From IMG/VR virus record IMGVR_UViG_3300000101_003622, positions 1 to 22,750 of that record: 22,750 nt of DNA; one strand, 5' to 3'. The DNA comes from a virus. Below the pieces are notes generated by a model. It searched no databases, was not told the DNA's origin, and saw only the letters and a list, made by a program, of their open reading frames with translations. A program made the translations under genes and the position numbers. Below are positions 22,502-22,750 of the stretch, piece by piece (within the stretch, counting starts at the first letter, position 1; each line of letters begins with the position of its first letter).

Positions 22502-22750
22502 TCAGTTTATAAAATAACCTTGGTTTGAACCAATTTTTAAAATTATAAGACCTGATCCGCCAGCCCCACCTCCTGTACTAGCATTAGGGTTGTTTGTTCC
22601 AGATCCACCGGCTCCTCCGCCTCCACCCCTATTAGCTAAACCTGCATCTCCAAAAGAAGTAGCAGGGGCTGTGTGAGAATCATTTTGAGGTGAAGCATTT
22701 CCTCCTCCATATGGGCCACCGCCAATCCAAGTTCCTGATCCATTAGCTCG
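22502..22750 (-). CDS. Glycine-rich fibre/virion protein, C-terminal part
   Basis: I translated an 82-residue C-terminal fragment, open to the right edge of the window and ended by TGA at 22502-22504. It is Gly/Ser/Asn-rich: GSGTWIGGGPYGGGN, NRGGGGGAGGSG, ASTGGGAGGSG, then the hydrophobic strand LIILKIGSNQGYFIN. A polyglycine sandwich or glycine-rich repeat domain followed by a G-LIIL strand is the usual C-terminus of a family of phage and bacterial surface proteins, in phages often fibre or adhesin tips. The 5' part lies outside the window, so the length and N-terminal anchor are unknown. Frame and composition support a real gene; the exact role is inferred. Confidence 0.8.
   Translation of the reverse strand, partial: RANGSGTWIGGGPYGGGNASPQNDSHTAPATSFGDAGLANRGGGGGAGGSGTNNPNASTGGGAGGSGLIILKIGSNQGYFIN

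Noticed and set aside
1-22750. tRNA genes, integrase, attachment site or insertion sequence
   Set aside because: I saw no cloverleaf-like segment, no integrase or transposase frame and no terminal repeats.

Overview
The window is one strand-coherent, AT-rich block of a T4-like (Straboviridae/Kyanoviridae-type) myovirus genome. Every supported gene is on the minus strand, so transcription runs from high to low coordinates. Genes are almost back to back, with many ATGA or TAATG overlaps and no gene-free stretch above about 100 bases. The low GC, the marine-phage style fibre and adhesin proteins, and the UvsY-UvsW block behind the capsid gene suggest a marine T4-like phage, perhaps a pelagiphage or a low-GC cyanophage. 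The host is inference; nothing in the window identifies it.

In transcription order: (1) 22750-18914 is an adsorption/fibre region. It holds the 3' end of a glycine-rich protein, a 111-residue beta-sandwich-like accessory protein with an apparent AUC start, a 957-residue trimeric-adhesin-like fibre protein with a perfect 63-bp tandem repeat, and a 104-residue unknown. (2) 18864-13935 holds neck and DNA packaging genes: gp13, gp14, gp15 and the terminase subunits gp16 and gp17. (3) 13870-11346 holds the tail sheath gp18 and tail tube gp19. (4) 11281-4741 is the head module: portal gp20, acidic core protein gp67, two small genes including a strikingly basic gp68-position protein, a 144-residue unknown, prohead protease gp21, scaffold gp22 and major capsid protein gp23. 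A textbook intrinsic terminator with a cUUCGg loop closes it. (5) 4660-1305 holds tail-completion gp3, recombination mediator UvsY, helicase UvsW, a conserved small Sm-like-looking protein and a staphylococcal-nuclease-fold protein. (6) 1312-1 is a B12-binding-type radical SAM protein running off the left edge.

The genes work together as follows. Prohead: gp20 nucleates, gp67, the gp68-like protein and gp22 form the core, gp23 forms the shell, and gp21 matures it. Packaging: gp16/gp17 through gp20. Head closure and joining: gp13/gp14. Tail: gp18/gp19, finished by gp15 and gp3. Recombination and replication support: UvsY/UvsW. Copies of a T4-late-like -10 motif ([A/C/T]ATAAATA or CTAAATA, often followed by G) sit just upstream of the fibre accessory gene, gp13, gp18, gp19, gp67, gp22 and gp3.

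I found no tRNA, CRISPR array, insertion sequence or attachment site. The module is conventional. The non-routine signals are the inverted repeat around a late-promoter motif with an AUC start (22449-22492), the promoter/start collision at gp3, the shared GAGGAAC hairpins after the tube and capsid genes, the SD-occluding hairpin at uvsY, the tandem-repeat fibre, and the phage-borne radical SAM gene.
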